This document shows, piece after piece, positions 8,543 to 16,575 of a stretch of DNA of 64,000 bases. The position numbers and the translations under genes are program-made. Positions within the stretch are counted from its first letter, which is position 1. Each line of letters begins with the position of its first letter. The stretch lies in contig NZ_CP130322.1 in the NCBI RefSeq assembly GCF_033025475.1, positions 2,237,001 through 2,301,000 on the forward strand. Direction: 5' to 3'. This DNA comes from Sphingomonas sp. C3-2 (GTDB lineage Bacteria; Pseudomonadota; Alphaproteobacteria; Sphingomonadales; Sphingomonadaceae). The notes under the pieces are model-generated. The model made no database searches. It was not told the origin of the DNA and saw nothing but the letters and a program-made list of their open reading frames with translations.

Positions 8543-9691
8543 TTGTTCGACAATCTGGTACTTTCCGACATTCCGGCCGAGGACGAGGCACTGCGCCCCC
8601 GCGTGCGCGAATGCATTGCCGAACACATCAAGGGCATGTCGCTCGAACGGCGTGCGCGGTCCTGGATGGGCTTTGACGGCGATTTCAGCCGCATGCTGGG
8701 CGCGGCGGGGCTGATCGGCCTCACCATGCCGCGCCGCTATGGCGGGCAGGAGCGCAGCCCCTTTGCGCGCTATGTCGTGGTCGAGGAACTATTGTCGGCG
8801 GGCGCGCCGGTCGCCGCCCACTGGATCGCCGACCGCCAAAGCGCGCCCCTCATCCTCAACTTCGGGACCGAGGCGCAGCGCGAGTTCTTTCTACCGCGCA
8901 TCAGCCGGGGCGAACTTTTCTTTTGCATCGGGATGAGCGAACCCGGCTCGGGCTCGGATCTTGCCAGCGTTCGTTCGCGCGCGGTGCGCACCGCCTCGGG
9001 CTGGACGCTTAGCGGTTCCAAGATCTGGACCACCAACGCGCATCTTGCCGATTATATGATCGCGCTTGTGCGGACCGAGGGTACGCCCGAGGATCGCCAC
9101 AAGGGGCTGTCGCAATTCCTCGTCGATCTGCGCACGCCCGGCATCACCATCCGCCCCATCGCCGATCTTACCGGCGACGCGCATTTCGCCGAGGTGTTCT
9201 TCGACGATGTCCATCTGCCCGAAGACGCGCTGATCGGCGAACCCGGCGCGGGCTGGCAGCAGGTGAATGCCGAACTGGCCTTTGAGCGCAGCGGACCCGA
9301 ACGCATCTTTTCCAGCATCGCGTTGCTCGATGGCTGGGTCAGGCGGCTGGGTGCGGTGGGGGCGCCGCCGGGGATTGATGCTGTGGTTGGCCAGTTCACC
9401 GCTGAGCTCGCCGTGCTGCGTCAGATGTCGATCGCCGTCACCGCGCAGCTGGCGGCGGGCGAAAGCCCGGCAACCGAGGCATCGCTCGTCAAGGATCTCG
9501 GCACCGCGTTCGAGCAGGCGATCCCGGTGCGGATCGCCGATCTGCTGTCGGCCGATCTGGGTGACGCCGCCGACCGCGATCTCTACCGGACCGCGCTGTA
9601 TCTCAGCCAGATCGCACCCAGCTTCTCGCTGCGCGGCGGGACGCGTGAGATTTTGCGCGGGATCATCGCGCGCGGCCTCGGGCTGCGTTGA
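8543..9691 (+). CDS. acyl-CoA dehydrogenase family protein (first of a pair)
   Basis: A 382-aa FAD-dependent acyl-CoA dehydrogenase. Visible family blocks are the N-terminal helical domain, the beta-domain motif CIGMSEPGSGSDLASV with GSKIWTTNA (about residues 125-165) and the C-terminal GGTREILRGIIARGLG. I favour TTG 8543, which has GAGG 6 nt upstream; TTG 8525 is the other option. It is followed 11 nt later by a second, more divergent ACAD-like gene. Such paired genes commonly encode heteromeric enzymes in steroid and other catabolic clusters, so a heterotetramer is plausible. The reaction would be alpha,beta-desaturation of the acyl-CoA formed in this pathway. Confidence 0.85.
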   Translation: MFDNLVLSDIPAEDEALRPRVRECIAEHIKGMSLERRARSWMGFDGDFSRMLGAAGLIGLTMPRRYGGQERSPFARYVVVEELLSAGAPVAAHWIADRQSAPLILNFGTEAQREFFLPRISRGELFFCIGMSEPGSGSDLASVRSRAVRTASGWTLSGSKIWTTNAHLADYMIALVRTEGTPEDRHKGLSQFLVDLRTPGITIRPIADLTGDAHFAEVFFDDVHLPEDALIGEPGAGWQQVNAELAFERSGPERIFSSIALLDGWVRRLGAVGAPPGIDAVVGQFTAELAVLRQMSIAVTAQLAAGESPATEASLVKDLGTAFEQAIPVRIADLLSADLGDAADRDLYRTALYLSQIAPSFSLRGGTREILRGIIARGLGLR

Positions 9692-9702
9692 GGAGAGGGA
9701 TG

Positions 9703-10716
9703 ATGAACGAGATCAACGACGCCTTCGATCGCCTCCTCGGCCTTACCTTCCCGTCTGAAACCGTGCGCGGCATTGAAACCGGAAACACCGACTGGCGCCC
9801 TGTCTGGGACGAGATCGAGCAATCGGGCTTCCTCGATCTGCTCGTGCCTGAGGCGGCTGGCGGTGCCGGGATTGCCTGGGCCGATTCGGGTGCGCTCTTC
9901 GCGCTGCTCGGCCGCCATGCCGTGCCCGCGCCGATCGCCGAAACCATGGTCGCGCGGCTGTTCCTCGCACAGGCGGGTGTCGCCGCGCCTGCCGGGCCGA
10001 TTCTGATCGTGACACGCGCAGAGGCCCGCCCCGTGCAGCTGTTTGCGGTGCCCTTTGGCCGCGTCGCCGGCGCGGTGCTGCTGGTGTCGGCGGATGGGGC
10101 GGCGCTCGTGTCGCTCGACGGGGCGGGGATCACCCCGGCGCTTCTACCCGGGTCGCTCGCCGCCGACATCGCGTTTGTGGCCAATGCCGGCGAAACACTC
10201 ATTTTCGCGCCAGGGCTCACCCTTGATACCGCCGCGCAGGCGCTTGCCGTCCTGCGCGCGCACGCCATTGCCGGCGCGGCCGCGCGTCTGCTCGACATGA
10301 CGCTCGGCTATGCGGCGGATCGCAACCAGTTCGGCAAGCCGATCGGGCGCCAGCAGGCGGTGCAGCAGCAATTGGCGGTGATGGCCGAAAAGGTCGTGAT
10401 GGCGCGGATGGCGGCCGACATGGGCAGCCGCGGCGCCTTTCCGCCTTCGCTGGCGGCCGCCGCGACCGCCAAACAGGTCGCGAGCACCGCGGGCGCCGAC
10501 ATTTGCGCGATCGCGCATGCGGTCCACGGTGCGATCGGGATCAGCGAGGAATATGACCTGCAACTCTTCACCCGCAGGATCCACGAATGGCGACTCGAGG
10601 CGGATGGGGCCACGCACTGGGCGCAGGCGCTCGGCCGCGTCCGGTTGCAGCAATCCGATATGAGCACGCTCGACTTTGTGCGCAGCGCCGAGGACACCGG
10701 CACAGTCTCGGCCTGA
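9703..10716 (+). CDS. acyl-CoA dehydrogenase-like second subunit
   Basis: A 337-aa, shortened and divergent acyl-CoA dehydrogenase. The N-terminal helical domain (EQSGFLDLLVPEAAGGAG) and the C-terminal helical domain (MTLGYAADRNQFGKPIGRQQAVQQ, broken here at family boundaries; then HAVHGAIGISEEYDLQLFTRR) are clear. The middle beta-domain is poorly conserved and lacks the usual MTEPxAGSD block. The conserved R-N-Q-F-G-K-P-I-G stretch is typical of FadE-type partners. AGGAGAGGG precedes two adjacent ATGs (9700 and 9703). Location 11 nt after the first ACAD gene supports a heteromeric partner. Confidence 0.8.
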   Translation: MNEINDAFDRLLGLTFPSETVRGIETGNTDWRPVWDEIEQSGFLDLLVPEAAGGAGIAWADSGALFALLGRHAVPAPIAETMVARLFLAQAGVAAPAGPILIVTRAEARPVQLFAVPFGRVAGAVLLVSADGAALVSLDGAGITPALLPGSLAADIAFVANAGETLIFAPGLTLDTAAQALAVLRAHAIAGAAARLLDMTLGYAADRNQFGKPIGRQQAVQQQLAVMAEKVVMARMAADMGSRGAFPPSLAAAATAKQVASTAGADICAIAHAVHGAIGISEEYDLQLFTRRIHEWRLEADGATHWAQALGRVRLQQSDMSTLDFVRSAEDTGTVSA

Positions 10717-10861
10717 TGCATGGTCTTCGTTGACCGTGCAGTTGTCCGTTTTTAGAGTGTCGCCGTTGCCCGATTGACGTTTAAAGATAATCGTTCGCAA
10801 TATCTCTGGCGCCGCGCGCGCCATGCGGTTATGCGGGGGCATCTCATCGTCAGGAGCCCCA

Positions 10862-11506
10862 GTGCACGATCGCGTTCAGATTCGTCCGGTTACCCGCAAA
10901 AGCCGCAAGGCCTTCTGGCTGAAGCAATTGCATACTTGGCACTGGGTGAGTTCGGCGATCAGCCTGATCGGCCTTCTGCTCTTCGCGATCACCGGCTTCA
11001 CGCTCAACCACGCCGCTGAAATCGAGGGCGCGCCCAAGGTGGTGACGCAGGAAGCCTCCTTGCCGCCCGCGCTGCTGCCCATGGTAGCCGTCGACGATGC
11101 GCCCGACGCCAAAAAGCCGCTGCCGCCCGAAATCGCGGCTTGGGTGGAAAAGGAACTGGCGCAAAAAGGGGGCGGGGACGCCGAATGGTCCGCCGCCGAA
11201 ATCTATCTCCCGCTGCCGCGCCCCGGCGGCGATGGCTGGGTCTCGATCGACCGCGAAACCGGCGCGGTGAGCAGCGAGGTCACCGATCGCGGCTGGATCA
11301 GCTATCTCAACGATCTCCACAAGGGCCGCAATTCGGGCACGGTGTGGAAATGGTTCATCGACATTTTCGTGCTCGCCTGTGTCGTCTTCTCGTTCACCGG
11401 GCTTTTCCTGCTCCAGCTGCACGCCGCCAAACGACCGAGCACCTGGCCCTTGGTGGGCGCAGGGCTTGCCATTCCGGCGTTTCTCGCCGCCTTTTTCATC
11501 CATTGA
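10862..11506 (+). CDS. PepSY-type membrane protein of a flavin/iron redox operon
   Basis: A 214-aa membrane protein of the PepSY-associated transmembrane family. Predicted membrane helices lie near residues 31-50, 164-187 and 195-213, with a periplasmic domain between the first two. Histidines H24, H27, H50, H153 and H187 sit near membrane edges and could bind haem, as suspected for related ferric-siderophore reductases. I start at GTG 10862 because AGGAG lies 6 nt upstream; an upstream ATG at 10823 has no such site. It leads an operon with DUF2271, DUF4198 and ApbE. Inferred role: electrons pass from the membrane to an extracytoplasmic flavoprotein. Confidence 0.75.
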   Translation: MHDRVQIRPVTRKSRKAFWLKQLHTWHWVSSAISLIGLLLFAITGFTLNHAAEIEGAPKVVTQEASLPPALLPMVAVDDAPDAKKPLPPEIAAWVEKELAQKGGGDAEWSAAEIYLPLPRPGGDGWVSIDRETGAVSSEVTDRGWISYLNDLHKGRNSGTVWKWFIDIFVLACVVFSFTGLFLLQLHAAKRPSTWPLVGAGLAIPAFLAAFFIH

Positions 11507-11516
11507 GGAAAACAAC

Positions 11517-12047
11517 ATGCAGATCTCGCATCGCATCGTGATTGCAGGAATGGCCCTTGGCGGCGCGGCGCTGGGCGTCGATCCGGCCATGGCCCAGACG
11601 CTCGATCTGACGGTAACCATCCCGCGCATGTCGGTGGCCGAATATCATCGCCCCTATGTGGCGATCTGGCTGGAAAAGGAGGGGATGACCCCGCGCACCC
11701 TGTCGGTCTGGTACGATCACGATATGAAGGCGAATGAAGGCACCAAATGGCTGCGCGATGTGCGTCAATGGTGGCGCGCCTCGGGCCGCACGCTCAAATT
11801 CCCCGCCGACGGCATCACCGGCGCCACCCGCGCACCAGGCGCGCAGAAGATTTCGTTCACCGCCGGCCGCGGTTCGCTCGGCGCGCTCACGCCGGGCAAT
11901 TACACGCTGCTCGTCGAGGCCTCGCGCGAGGTTGGCGGCCGCGAAGTCGTGCGCCTGCCCTTTGCCTGGCCGCCCAAGCCCGGCCAGGTCGTCCGCGTCG
12001 GCGGCACCACCGAACTGGGCGCCGTATCGCTTGGCTTCCGCAAATAA
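11517..12047 (+). CDS. DUF2271 periplasmic protein with ApbE flavinylation motif
   Basis: A 176-aa exported protein. Residues 1-26 are a signal peptide ending in AMA-Q. The body matches DUF2271 (PYVAIWLEKEG, WYDHDMKANEGTKWL, a conserved WW pair). At residues 98-104 it carries D-G-I-T-G-A-T, which fits the D-x-x-(S/T)-G-A-(T/S) motif that ApbE modifies by attaching FMN through a phosphoester to the last Thr, here T104. The ApbE gene two positions downstream supports this. It is 10 nt after the PepSY gene. Inferred role: a soluble or membrane-associated flavin electron carrier in the periplasm. Confidence 0.8.
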   Translation: MQISHRIVIAGMALGGAALGVDPAMAQTLDLTVTIPRMSVAEYHRPYVAIWLEKEGMTPRTLSVWYDHDMKANEGTKWLRDVRQWWRASGRTLKFPADGITGATRAPGAQKISFTAGRGSLGALTPGNYTLLVEASREVGGREVVRLPFAWPPKPGQVVRVGGTTELGAVSLGFRK

Positions 12048-12084
12048 ACCACGCCTCAAAAATCGATTATTCGGGGAGAATGAC

Positions 12085-12900
12085 GTGAAGAAAAAGCTTC
12101 TGCTTCTGGCATCGACGATCGCGATGCTCCTGCCCGCCGGCGCCCATGCGCACCGCGCCTGGATGCTGCCTTCGTCGACTGTGCTGTCGGGGGACGATGT
12201 CTGGGTCACGGTCGACGCCGCGATCTCGAACGACCTATTCTATTTCGAACATCAGCCGATGCGGCTCGACACGGTGAAGGCCACCGGGCCCGACGGTGCC
12301 GAGGAAAAGATCGAGCACGCCGCCACCGGCCGCTATCGCAGCACCTTCGACGTCCATCTGGTCAAGAAGGGCACCTACAAGATCGGCTCTGCCGGCACCG
12401 GCGTCGTTGGTGGATACACGCTCAACGGCGAGCAGAAGCGCCTGCCGCGCGGCCTTTCGGCGGACAAGCTGGCCGCCGCCATTCCTGCCGGCGCCACCGA
12501 TGTGAAGCTTACCGAAACCGCATCGCGCAACGAAATCTTCGTCACCGTCGGCGCGCCCACCGACACCGTTCTAAAGCCCGTGGGCAAGGGGCTTGAACTG
12601 GTGCCGGTCACACACCCCAATGATCTCATCGCGGGCGAAGCGGCGGTGTTTGGTTTCACGGTCGATGGCAAGCCTGCCGCCAATATCGAACTCACCGTCA
12701 TTCCGGGCGGCATCCGCTACCGCGATGCGCTGAAGGAAATGAAGCTCACGACCGATGCCGAAGGCAAGGTCAGCATCACCTGGCCCGAAGCCGGCATGTA
12801 CTGGCTGAGCGCGTCCGCCACCGACAAGGCGACGACCGTGCCGAACGCCACCGAACGGCGCATGACCTATGTCTCGACGCTCGAGGTGCTCGCACCCTGA
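12085..12900 (+). CDS. DUF4198 periplasmic protein
   Basis: A 271-aa exported protein with signal peptide KKKLLLLAS..GAHA and a mature end starting HRAWMLPS, which is characteristic of DUF4198 (some members are annotated as nickel/cobalt or carbohydrate-binding beta-sandwich proteins). The mature N-terminal histidine and the YFEHQPM segment could bind a metal, but this is not proven. I chose GTG 12085 with GGGGAGA 6 nt upstream. It belongs to the PepSY-DUF2271-ApbE operon and may be a metal-binding partner of the flavoprotein. Its stop overlaps or abuts the ApbE reading frame. Confidence 0.75.
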   Translation: MKKKLLLLASTIAMLLPAGAHAHRAWMLPSSTVLSGDDVWVTVDAAISNDLFYFEHQPMRLDTVKATGPDGAEEKIEHAATGRYRSTFDVHLVKKGTYKIGSAGTGVVGGYTLNGEQKRLPRGLSADKLAAAIPAGATDVKLTETASRNEIFVTVGAPTDTVLKPVGKGLELVPVTHPNDLIAGEAAVFGFTVDGKPAANIELTVIPGGIRYRDALKEMKLTTDAEGKVSITWPEAGMYWLSASATDKATTVPNATERRMTYVSTLEVLAP

Positions 12901-12965
12901 GCCAAACCGAACGCCTCGCCGTTCCACTGAGCCTGCCGCCCGACATTTTCGTCGGGCGGGGGCTT

Positions 12966-13877
12966 TTGCACGACATCGTGGCGCTTGGCGGCGAAACCAT
13001 GGGCACCACCTGGTCGCTGCGCGCGGGCGCGCCCGAACAGGGGCTGCCCGCAGGCGTGCGCGAGCGGATCGAGGCGGTGCTGGGCCGCGTCATCGCGCAG
13101 ATGAGCAACTGGGAACCGGCTTCGGATATCAGCCGGTTCAACCGCGCGCCCCTCGGCACGTGGCAGTATATCCCCGACGATTTCCGCGCGGTGCTGCAGG
13201 CCGGGCTCGGTGTCGCGCGGCGCAGTGGCGGCGCGTTCGACCCTGCCATCGGCCAGTGCGTCGATCGCTGGGGCTTTGGCCCCGCACGGCGCGAAGTCGC
13301 AACCAAAAGCCCCGCCGGCGGCTTCTGGACCGCGATCGAACTGGACGGTAGCCGCGCGCGCCGTACGGCGGATGTCGAGCTCGATTTCTGCGGCATTGCT
13401 AAGGGCTTTGCGGTCGATGCGGTGGTGCATGCGCTTCAGGAAGCGGGCCTTCGCCATTTCATCGTCGAGATTGGCGGCGAGCTGCGCGGCGTGGGCGTCA
13501 AGCCCGACGGGCAACCCTGGTGGGTCGATATCGAGGCGCCACCAGGGCTCGCGCTGCCGCGCACCCGGGTTGCGCTCAGCGGGTTGGCGGTTGCTACCTC
13601 GGGCGATTATCGCCGCTATTTCGAGGATGCGGGCATCCGGCATGCGCACAGCATCGATCCACAGACCGGCGCGCCAGTGCTGAATGCGGTGGCGTCGGTC
13701 ACCATCCTCCATGAATCGGCGATGCTGGCCGATGCCTGGGCCACCGCGCTGATGGTTTCCGGGCCTGCGCGCGGCGCTGATCTTGCGGAGCGTGAGGGGC
13801 TGGCCGCGCTTATCGTCACGCGCACGCTGGGCGGTGCCAGCGAATATCTCTCGCCCGCGCTGACGGCGATGCTCTGA
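12966..13877 (+). CDS. apbE: FAD:protein FMN transferase ApbE
   Basis: A 303-aa ApbE family protein, which transfers FMN from FAD to a Ser/Thr of partner proteins. Conserved blocks are GGETMGTTWS near the N-terminus, AFDPAIGQCVDRWGFG, DFCGIAKGFAVDAV, FIVEIGGELRG, ATSGDYRRYFE and HSIDPQTGAPV. TTG 12966 is the first canonical start, but the frame stays open upstream to about 12897. A CTG at 12897, overlapping the DUF4198 stop, would add 23 residues, so the true start may be earlier. No lipobox is visible. Its obvious target is the D-x-x-T-G-A-T motif of the DUF2271 protein in the same operon. Confidence 0.9.
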   Translation: MHDIVALGGETMGTTWSLRAGAPEQGLPAGVRERIEAVLGRVIAQMSNWEPASDISRFNRAPLGTWQYIPDDFRAVLQAGLGVARRSGGAFDPAIGQCVDRWGFGPARREVATKSPAGGFWTAIELDGSRARRTADVELDFCGIAKGFAVDAVVHALQEAGLRHFIVEIGGELRGVGVKPDGQPWWVDIEAPPGLALPRTRVALSGLAVATSGDYRRYFEDAGIRHAHSIDPQTGAPVLNAVASVTILHESAMLADAWATALMVSGPARGADLAEREGLAALIVTRTLGGASEYLSPALTAML

Positions 13878-13882
13878 TCCAG

Positions 13883-13923
13883 AAAAAAAAGGCCATGCGC
13901 TGGGCGTTCTGCCGCGCATGGCC
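13883..13923 (-). terminator. intrinsic terminator of the TonB-dependent receptor gene
   Basis: GGCCATGCGC (13891-13900) and GCGCATGGCC (13914-13923) form a perfect 10-bp stem around a 13-nt loop. On the minus strand it is followed by eight T residues (complement of the A-run 13883-13890). It lies between the convergent apbE and receptor genes. Confidence 0.85.
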
Positions 13924-13935
13924 CGATCGTGTGGT

Positions 13936-16326
13936 TTAGTAGCTGAATTTCACATCGACCCCAAAGCTGCGGGGTTCAGCGAAATAGGCGCCGCCAAAGC
14001 CCAGCCCGCCAAAGTCGATGCCGTAAGCCAGCTTGTCGTTATTCGCGAGATTTTCGCCCCAAAGCGAGATTTCGGCCTTGGCCCCGGTATCGCCCACCGC
14101 CAGTTCAGAGAGCGTAAGCCGCGCCGAGAGCGTGCCCTGACTGGGCGAGGAGACCTCGGTGTTGAAGATGTTCACCCGGTCGAGCGGGAAGAAATACATC
14201 CGGCTCCGCCACGAATAATCGACCCGGGCAAGCAGCTCGCCAAAGCCGAGTGAGGGGAAGTCATATTGCGCCCCCGCGTTCCAGCTCCATTCCGGGACGT
14301 TCGAGAAACGCGCTTCGTCGGCCACGTCGATAATCTGGTTGGTCGCCGGGTCGCGGAAGTCGAAGCGTTTGAACTTGGGATCGGTATAGCCGAACGATCC
14401 GTTGATCGTCAGCCCTTCCACCGGCACGGCGGTCGCCTCGAACTCGATACCCTGGATCGTCGCCCGGCCTGCATTGAGGATGATCGACGTTGCCCCGCCC
14501 GTGCCCGAAGCGAACTGGTTGATCTGCCGGTCCTTATAATCGGTGCGGTAAAGCGCGATGTTGGTGCGCAGCCGCCGGTCGAACCAGTCGGCCTTCACCC
14601 CGCCTTCATAAGACGTCACCTTTTCCGGATCGAACGGGTTGAGCACGGTTGTGCGCGGGTTGAAGCCGCCGCTCTTATACCCCGTCGAAACGCGGGCATA
14701 GGCCATCACGTCCTCGGTAATCTTGTAGCTGGCCGAGGCGAGCCAGGACAGGTTGGTGAACCGATCCTTGCCGTTCACATCGGAAATGCCGTCGCCGTCA
14801 TTGTCGATGAAGATCGTCTTTTTATCCCAGGTGTGGCGAAGCCCGCCGGTGATTTCCAACCGGCCGGCCAGCGCCGAGGGGCGCCAGCTGGCCTGCCCGA
14901 ACAGCGCATAGGAATCGGCGGTGCCGCCGAAATGCCCCGGTGGGAAGGCGTTGACACCGATCAGGTCGAGCCCGGGGTTGAGCGCCTGAACGGCGTCGGC
15001 CACATCAGCGGGGAAGCCGAGAAAGGGCAGGCCCGCCACCGGGGTCACGATTGTCAGGAACTGGCGATTAAACTCGTTGGCCTTCTCGTGGAAATAATAT
15101 CCGCCCAGCACATAGTTGAAATCGCCGATCGTTCCGGTCGCCTGCAATTCCTGCGAATATTGCTTCTGCTTCTGCGGCGCGTTGTTGCCCTGATAGGTCG
15201 TCACGCGCTGCACCGAGGTCAGCGTGGGGGAGGTGCCATCGAACACGACACCCAGCAGATCGCCGTTGCCGCTCAGGCCCAGAATCGTGTCCTGATCGAA
15301 CTTGCGGTATGCGCTGATCGATTTCAGCGTCAGCGCATCGCTCGCCTCATATTGCAGCGTCAGCGAATGGCCCTGGGTCTTGGCACGCGAATCCCAGCGA
15401 TATTTGCCGTTGCGGTCGGTAAAGCCCTCCTGCAACCCGTCACGCAGCCGCTTGCGGCTGAAGATGAACGGATCGCCGCCCAGACTTTCCGATCGGCTGA
15501 AATAATTGATCACATTGTCCGTTCCGGCGACGAACTGGAAATAGGGCGGTGCGCCCTTCCGGTCGTTCCAGTCAAAGCTGTAATCGACGCGCAGCTGTTC
15601 GCTCAGATCGCCGCGCACGCGGACCCAGATCGCGTCGCTGTTGAGCGCATTGGGGTCACGGCTGCCCGGGGTCAGCTTGTTGTCGACCCAGCCGTCCTTC
15701 TGGCGGTGGAGGTAGGACAACGTCGCCTTGAAGGGCGATCCGGCGATATAGCCGGTGTTGAGCGTCGTCTTGCTGTACCAGCTGTCGAAGCTGCCATAAC
15801 CCAGCTTCTGCTCGGCGTGGAGCTCGTCGGTCGGCGCGCGCGACACCAGCTGGACCGCACCGCCGATCGTGTTGCGGCCGAACAGCGTGCCTTGCGGCCC
15901 ACGCAGCACTTCCACGCGCTCCAGATCGACAAGGTCGAGGATCGCGCCGCCGGTGCGCGCGATATAGACGCCGTCCAGATACATGCCGACGCCCGGCTCT
16001 GCCACCGCCGAAGGTTCGGTCTGGCCGACGCCGCGGATCATCACCGACGCGGCGGTCAGGCTCGACGGTTGCCGCGAAATGATCAGGTTGGGGGTGAACT
16101 GCGCGATCTTGTCGACCTGCTGGATATTCTGGTTCTCCAGAAAGTCCTGCGAAAAGGCGGTGATCGATACAGGGGCATTCTGAAGGGATTCTGCGGTTTT
16201 GCGCGCAGTGACGATAATATCTTCGATCTGGGACTTATTACTGCTTGATTCCTGAGCGTGCGCTGTAATAGGAATTACATATAGGGCAGATGTCGCGAGA
16301 AAATATTTGACGAGAGTCTTGGTCAT
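13936..16326 (-). CDS. TonB-dependent outer membrane receptor
   Basis: A 796-aa TonB-dependent receptor. It has a signal peptide (residues 1-24, ending AHA), a TonB-box-like DIIVTA segment near 36-41, a plug domain with the typical VEVLRGPQGTLFGRN and GGAVQLVSRAP, then a long beta-barrel ending in an aromatic residue (KFSY). Such receptors import siderophores, vitamins, sugars or other large substrates; sphingomonads carry many. It converges on the PepSY/ApbE operon. Combined with a PepSY reductase-like protein this suggests ferric-siderophore uptake, but the substrate is not identifiable from sequence. Confidence 0.92.
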   Translation of the reverse strand: MTKTLVKYFLATSALYVIPITAHAQESSSNKSQIEDIIVTARKTAESLQNAPVSITAFSQDFLENQNIQQVDKIAQFTPNLIISRQPSSLTAASVMIRGVGQTEPSAVAEPGVGMYLDGVYIARTGGAILDLVDLERVEVLRGPQGTLFGRNTIGGAVQLVSRAPTDELHAEQKLGYGSFDSWYSKTTLNTGYIAGSPFKATLSYLHRQKDGWVDNKLTPGSRDPNALNSDAIWVRVRGDLSEQLRVDYSFDWNDRKGAPPYFQFVAGTDNVINYFSRSESLGGDPFIFSRKRLRDGLQEGFTDRNGKYRWDSRAKTQGHSLTLQYEASDALTLKSISAYRKFDQDTILGLSGNGDLLGVVFDGTSPTLTSVQRVTTYQGNNAPQKQKQYSQELQATGTIGDFNYVLGGYYFHEKANEFNRQFLTIVTPVAGLPFLGFPADVADAVQALNPGLDLIGVNAFPPGHFGGTADSYALFGQASWRPSALAGRLEITGGLRHTWDKKTIFIDNDGDGISDVNGKDRFTNLSWLASASYKITEDVMAYARVSTGYKSGGFNPRTTVLNPFDPEKVTSYEGGVKADWFDRRLRTNIALYRTDYKDRQINQFASGTGGATSIILNAGRATIQGIEFEATAVPVEGLTINGSFGYTDPKFKRFDFRDPATNQIIDVADEARFSNVPEWSWNAGAQYDFPSLGFGELLARVDYSWRSRMYFFPLDRVNIFNTEVSSPSQGTLSARLTLSELAVGDTGAKAEISLWGENLANNDKLAYGIDFGGLGFGGAYFAEPRSFGVDVKFSY

Positions 16327-16414
16327 CGTACTGCATCCCCTCTTAAATGGTTGTTCTGATTATAGTTTGCTTTGAAAGCAGGCGGATTTTACATGAATTC
16401 GTCGCTGAAAGCAC

Positions 16415-16441
16415 TTGATCCTTATGATCAGAAACGATCAA
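16415..16441. promoter_or_regulatory. GATC-rich dyad in the divergent receptor/amidohydrolase region
   Basis: TGATC-N5-GATCA (16416-16430) is followed by a further GATCAA ending at 16441, giving an outer dyad TTGATC...GATCAA. It lies in the 249-bp divergent gap between the receptor and the secreted amidohydrolase. It may be an operator; evidence is limited to symmetry and location. Confidence 0.25.
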
Positions 16442-16575
16442 TTCCGTAGCGGAAATGTCGCCGAATGCGCGCGCGGGGTACGGCGCGGTCCAGAAAAATC
16501 GGGCATCTCTGGGCGTGGGCTTCTATGGAGGGGGCAGGGGGCGGCTCTCCATCCCGCCCGACGCATAGAGGTACT

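Noticed and set aside
14266-16248. 660-codon + strand frame opposite the TonB-dependent receptor
   Set aside because: The minus-strand receptor is unambiguous (plug and barrel motifs). The opposite frame is a low-stop shadow with no conserved pattern.
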